Source: Bacteroidota bacterium | Lineage (GTDB): Bacteria > Bacteroidota > Bacteroidia > Bacteroidales > Paludibacteraceae | Direction: 5' to 3' | Length of the DNA stretch: 64,000 nt | NCBI GenBank assembly: GCA_023459355.1 | Contig: JAEWUM010000036.1 | Location: 98,108-162,107 of the forward strand | In this document: piece by piece, positions 60,226 through 64,000 of the stretch | Numbering within the stretch: position 1 is the stretch's first letter | Layout: every line of letters begins with the position of its first letter | The notes under the pieces: generated by a model | Databases searched by the model: none | Told to the model about the DNA's origin: nothing | The model's input: the letters and a program-made list of their open reading frames with translations, nothing else | Made by a program: the position numbers and the translations under genes

Positions 60226-60999
60226 ATGAGAGTAGTTATCATAGAAGATGAGGCCTTTGCCGCCATGAGATTAAAAAAGATGATCCTTGAATATAATCCG
60301 GATATCAATATAGTTGCAGAACTGGAATCGGTAGAAGAATCGGTAAAGTGGTTCCGCAACAACCCCGAACCTGACCTGATTTTCTTAGACATCCATCTGG
60401 AAGACGACCTGAGTTTCGCCATCTTCGAACAGGTTGACATTGACAGTCCGGTTATCTTCACCACCGCCTTCGATGAATACGCCATCAAAGCATTTAAACT
60501 GAAGAGCATCGATTACCTGCTGAAACCCATTGTGCAGGAGGAACTGGCTGCCGCGCTTAAAAAGTATGAAGACATGACCGGCAAACAACAGAAAAGCTTT
60601 GATCTGGAATCGCTTTACGGATTGCTGGTGCAGAAAGAAAAGAAATTTCGGGAGCGTTTTTCTGTTTCGATAGGAAACAAAATCAAAACGTTCACGATTA
60701 ACGATGTTGCTTACTTCATCAGCGAAGAAGGATTCACAAGCGCTTACCTATGGAATAAATCGGTTTATCCGCTCGATGTCAGCCTGAATAAACTGGCATT
60801 GGAAATTGACCCTGATTCATTCTTTCGCATCAATCGACAGATGTTGTTAAACATCAACGCCATACAGGAAATCCACATCCATTCGGGTAGCCGGCTGAAA
60901 GTGGATGTGAATCCCAAGATCGAAAACGGCGTATTCGTCAGCATCGACAAAATGGCCGAATTCAAAAGGTGGATTGGAGGCAAAGAGAAAACAAACTAA
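60226..60999 (+). CDS. LytTR-type response regulator
   Basis: I use ATG 60226 (MRVVIIEDEAFAAMRLKKMI); a TTG 9 bases upstream is less likely. The 257-residue product has a receiver domain with acidic pair ED at 7-8, phospho-acceptor Asp55 (LIFLDIHLED) and Lys near 105 (DYLLKPI). A LytTR DNA-binding domain covers about 145-250 (RFSVSIGNKIKTFTINDVAY, DSFFRINRQMLLNINAIQEI). LytTR regulators bind direct repeats upstream of their targets. It is the partner of the adjacent LytS kinase; the CPBP gene follows after 11 bases and may be a target or co-transcribed. Confidence 0.95.
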   Translation: MRVVIIEDEAFAAMRLKKMILEYNPDINIVAELESVEESVKWFRNNPEPDLIFLDIHLEDDLSFAIFEQVDIDSPVIFTTAFDEYAIKAFKLKSIDYLLKPIVQEELAAALKKYEDMTGKQQKSFDLESLYGLLVQKEKKFRERFSVSIGNKIKTFTINDVAYFISEEGFTSAYLWNKSVYPLDVSLNKLALEIDPDSFFRINRQMLLNINAIQEIHIHSGSRLKVDVNPKIENGVFVSIDKMAEFKRWIGGKEKTN

Positions 61000-61010
61000 C
61001 ACATAAGAAT

Positions 61011-61925
61011 ATGAAAAAGATTAATCAAACAACGCTGTTTTTAATCCTGACATTTACCATCAGCTTTTTACTGGCAGGAATATATAAACTTACTGGTGGA
61101 GGAAGTCAGGACCGCACCGGATTTATGATTTTAGGGATAATCTATATGTTTATTCCGACAATTGCTGTGCTGATTGTAAAAAAACTGATTCACCGGGAGA
61201 AAATTGCAACTGAATTACTGATATCATTTAAGATCAACAAATGGTTTTTCGTTGCCTGGTTGTTAATGCCCATTCTGGCTTTTCTGACATTCGGGATTAG
61301 TTTGCTATTTCCGGATGTGATTTACAGTCCCGATATGTCGGGTATGTTCAGTCGTTTCGAATCCATGATGACTCCGGAGCAGGCAGAACAGATGAGAGCT
61401 TCCGTAGAATCGCTCCCGCTACATCCGGTTTGGATTACCCTGATGCAGGGCCTGATTGCCGGCATCACCGTCAACGCCATCGCCGGTTTCGGAGAAGAAC
61501 TGGGATGGAGAGGATTCCTGTTGAAGCAATTCAAAGACATGAACTTCATGAAAGCATCCATCCTCATCGGTTTTATCTGGGGTATCTGGCATGCTCCCAT
61601 GATTTTAATGGGACATAACTATCCCGATCATCCGGTAGCAGGGGTGTTCATGATGACAATTCTGTGTATCTTATTATCAGTCATCTTCTTATACATCACC
61701 ATAAAATCGAAATCAGTTATTGCCGCAGCCATCCTGCACGGCACCATGAATGCAACCAATGGCATCTCCATTATGTTGATTGATGGCGGCAACGATTTGA
61801 CAGTGGGTATGCCCGGAGTAGCCGGATTTATTGCGCTGATTCTTGCAATTGCTGTTTTGTTTGTGTACGACAGGTACATCAGCAAAGAAAAGATTATCAC
61901 AACCAGCATGACCGAACATATCTAA
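61011..61925 (+). CDS. CPBP family intramembrane metalloprotease
   Basis: The start is ATG 61011 (MKKINQTTLFLILTFTISFLL); an ATG at 60969 would overlap the regulator gene. The 304-residue product has about seven or eight membrane segments. It carries the CPBP motifs EELGWRG in GFGEELGWRGFLL (motif 1) and the His of FIWGIWHAPM (motif 2), and HGTMNA near the C-terminus (motif 3), so the metal ligands are present. CPBP (Abi) proteins are glutamic-type/metallo intramembrane proteases related to CAAX prenyl endopeptidases, with roles in peptide processing or immunity. It follows the LytTR gene by 11 bases. Confidence 0.9.
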   Translation: MKKINQTTLFLILTFTISFLLAGIYKLTGGGSQDRTGFMILGIIYMFIPTIAVLIVKKLIHREKIATELLISFKINKWFFVAWLLMPILAFLTFGISLLFPDVIYSPDMSGMFSRFESMMTPEQAEQMRASVESLPLHPVWITLMQGLIAGITVNAIAGFGEELGWRGFLLKQFKDMNFMKASILIGFIWGIWHAPMILMGHNYPDHPVAGVFMMTILCILLSVIFLYITIKSKSVIAAAILHGTMNATNGISIMLIDGGNDLTVGMPGVAGFIALILAIAVLFVYDRYISKEKIITTSMTEHI

Positions 61926-62007
61926 ACAACTTTTTATTGAAAGCTTTCGTTTATGCCATAATTCAAATCTTTTCCATTAACTTTGCAGCCAAATTCTTTC
62001 CAACTAT

Positions 62008-64000
62008 ATGTGGGATAAACTGGTATCGCTGCTCAGGAATCTTGCTGCTTTTTTGCAGAAAAAAACGCCTGTAATTTGGGAACTCATCAGAAAATGGTGG
62101 TTTCAATTCATTGAATGGAGAAAAAAACGGTTGGCTCGTTTTAAAACCTTGCCGTGGTATTCCAGGCTGGTCAACATAGTCGTTACCGGAACAATATTGT
62201 TCCTGATTTTTTTGTTCCTCGTCGACATCAACTTCCTGTGGTTGTTTGGTAAATCTCCGGGATTGAGGAGCATTGGCAATCCCAATCAGAACGAAGCATC
62301 CCTGATTATCAGCGCCGACAACCAGGTTATTGGCAAGTATTATACTGAAAACAGAATCCCGGTTGAATTTGAGGAAATCTCTCCCAAGTTGATTGAAACA
62401 CTTGTTTACACCGAAGATCAACGATTCTATAAGCATTTCGGGATAGATTTTCATGGTGTATTTGCAGCCATGAAAGATGTGCTGAAAGGTGACCCGAGAG
62501 GAGCCAGTACCATTACCCAGCAATTGGTTAAGAACATGTACAAAACCCGGAATCAGTATTCCAGGGGGTTGCTGGGACAAATTCCGGGACTTCGGTTGGT
62601 CATCATGAAAATGAAAGAATGGATTACCGCGGTGAAAATCGAGCTGTTTTATTCCAAGGAAGAGATTCTTACCAAATACCTGAACACGGTTGACTTCGGC
62701 AGTAATTCATTCGGAATTTACACAGCTGCTAAAACCTATTTCAGAACAAAACCTTCGGAATTGAATTACGAACAAAGCGCCACCCTGATTGGTCTGCTGA
62801 AGGCTACAACCTATTACAGTCCCATCCAAAACCCGGAACGCTCAAAGGAAAGACGCAATGTGGTTTTGCAGAATCTGGTTGAACATGGGGTTTTCTCACA
62901 GGAGGTTTGTGACTCCCTGAAAAGCATACCCATTCAGCTCAACTATGGCAGGGAAGAAACCTACGACGGTATCGCGTTGCATTTCAGGGCATATTTAGCC
63001 AAATACCTTGAAGATTGGGAAGAACAAAGCGGTTATGATATTTATGCTGACGGTTTGAGGATTCACGTTGCACTTGATTCGAGATTGCAACATTATGCGG
63101 AAGAAGCTGTGGAAAAGCAGATGAAAGCCGTTCAAAGACGATTTTTTGATCACTGGCGCGGACAAAATCCCTGGCGCGATGAAAATAAAGTAGAAATTCA
63201 GGATTTCGTTGAGAATATCGCCAGAAAGACTAAGTCATACAATGCTTTGCAGAAAAAATTCGGAGAAAATGAAGATTCAATCTTTCATTACCTGAATATT
63301 CCCCGTAAAACCAAGGTGTTTGACTATAAAACCGGAGCTAAAGACACCACCTTAAGTGTCATGGATTCAATCCGGTACATGAACCACTTCATGCACACCG
63401 GCTTTGTTGCCATGGAGCCCAACACCGGCGAAGTGAAAGCCTGGGTTGGGGACATCAATTTTAATTTCTGGCAGTATGATAAAGTGGCACAGTCGAAACG
63501 CCAACCGGGTTCAACGTTTAAGCTCTTTGTTTATACGGCTGCCATGATGCATGGTTTGGCACCCTGCGACTACCGGACCGACCAACCGGTAAGATGGGAT
63601 TACATGGAAAACGGGGAACCGAAAAGCTGGCAACCCAACAATGTGGATTACACATACCGGGGTAATGTAACACTCAAATATGCTTTTGCCAAATCGATTA
63701 ACACAATTGCTGTTCAGTTGGCAAAAGAGGTCGGGATAGAAGCAGTTATACAGGCAGCACATTTACTTGGGATAAAGACTAAACTGGAAGATAAACCGTC
63801 AACCAGCCTTGGGGCATCGGATGTTTCCCTGCTGGAATTGGTCAATTCATTTGGAACAGTCGTCAATGAAGGGATTCATAATGAGCCTGTACTCGTCACC
63901 CGCATCGAGGATGCCGACGGACATGTAATCTACAAAGCAGATAATCAATCAAAAAGAGTGATACCCTACGAAACGGCCTGGCTTATGACAGAAATGCTGA
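62008..64000 (+). CDS. Penicillin-binding protein 1A (GT51 + transpeptidase), 3' end missing
   Basis: The frame opens at ATG 62008 (MWDKLVSLLRNLAAFL) and runs past base 64000; 664 codons are visible. A membrane segment (about 60-85: LVNIVVTGTILFLIFLFLVD) precedes the GT51 glycosyltransferase domain with EDQRFYKHFG (catalytic Glu136) and GASTITQQLVKN. The transpeptidase domain has the active-site Ser502 in PGSTFK and KSINTIAVQL (SxN motif); the KTG motif lies beyond the window. It polymerises and cross-links peptidoglycan. The start and N-terminus match Bacteroidota class A PBPs. Confidence 0.96.
   Translation, partial: MWDKLVSLLRNLAAFLQKKTPVIWELIRKWWFQFIEWRKKRLARFKTLPWYSRLVNIVVTGTILFLIFLFLVDINFLWLFGKSPGLRSIGNPNQNEASLIISADNQVIGKYYTENRIPVEFEEISPKLIETLVYTEDQRFYKHFGIDFHGVFAAMKDVLKGDPRGASTITQQLVKNMYKTRNQYSRGLLGQIPGLRLVIMKMKEWITAVKIELFYSKEEILTKYLNTVDFGSNSFGIYTAAKTYFRTKPSELNYEQSATLIGLLKATTYYSPIQNPERSKERRNVVLQNLVEHGVFSQEVCDSLKSIPIQLNYGREETYDGIALHFRAYLAKYLEDWEEQSGYDIYADGLRIHVALDSRLQHYAEEAVEKQMKAVQRRFFDHWRGQNPWRDENKVEIQDFVENIARKTKSYNALQKKFGENEDSIFHYLNIPRKTKVFDYKTGAKDTTLSVMDSIRYMNHFMHTGFVAMEPNTGEVKAWVGDINFNFWQYDKVAQSKRQPGSTFKLFVYTAAMMHGLAPCDYRTDQPVRWDYMENGEPKSWQPNNVDYTYRGNVTLKYAFAKSINTIAVQLAKEVGIEAVIQAAHLLGIKTKLEDKPSTSLGASDVSLLELVNSFGTVVNEGIHNEPVLVTRIEDADGHVIYKADNQSKRVIPYETAWLMTEML

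Noticed and set aside
61963..62580. Minus-strand open frame of about 205 codons
   Set aside because: It is antisense to the well-supported PBP1A frame and matches nothing.

Overview
The window comes from a member of the Bacteroidota, most likely order Bacteroidales. Supporting signs are several Bacteroidota-type promoters (TTTG about 18-19 bases before TAnnTTTG), few Shine-Dalgarno sites, many signal-peptide outer-membrane and lipoprotein genes, an S46 dipeptidyl-peptidase, TonB-receptor-like barrels, FISUMP and PEGA domains, and base composition that looks like low-40s % GC. I cannot name the genus from the sequence alone.

Layout. 1-5026 (minus): gltX followed by a GT4 glycosyltransferase, wecB and a GT56 (WecF-like) transferase cut by the left edge, so translation plus surface-polysaccharide synthesis. 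5160-5346: two identical tRNA-Val(TAC) genes with a clear promoter and terminator. 5477-34304: a very large accessory envelope locus of about 15 secreted proteins: a transglutaminase-like protein, a C-terminal barrel protein, at least four proteins with LPP20/FlgT-like N-terminal regions, proteins that look CsgG/TolB-like, a YfaP-like protein, two PEGA-repeat paralogues (one with a C-terminal FGE/lectin-fold domain, one with a C-terminal barrel), two lipoproteins with Fn3-like repeats and FISUMP domains, and a thioredoxin-like protein. It also holds a RAYT (REP-associated tyrosine transposase) element and an AAA/DUF4143 ATPase preceded by three 33-bp direct repeats. 34494-46480: S46 peptidase, barrel + giant TPR protein + Nudix operon, TPR protein, DedA, aroE, AI-2E-type permease. 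46481-50081: a small accessory island (repeat protein, unknown protein, metallophosphoesterase, orphan XRE antitoxin-like regulator), bracketed by two non-homologous arrays of short palindromes with 22- and 23-bp periods. 50082-64000: LMW phosphatase, tdk, rsmI, YjjG, a barrel receptor, a decayed HExxH protease, a LytS/LytTR two-component pair, a CPBP protease, and the start of PBP1A.

Most notable points: (1) the 3' ends of the FGE-domain gene and of the FISUMP domains look like variable regions of diversity-generating retroelements, with no reverse transcriptase in the window; (2) the 29-kb envelope locus resembles no assembly system I recognise; (3) a family of intergenic arrays of palindromes at 22-23 bp period flanks the accessory island; (4) two compact inverted-repeat elements (186 bp and about 276 bp) look like MITEs or structured RNA genes. 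Family assignments are from recognition by eye; no database search was possible.
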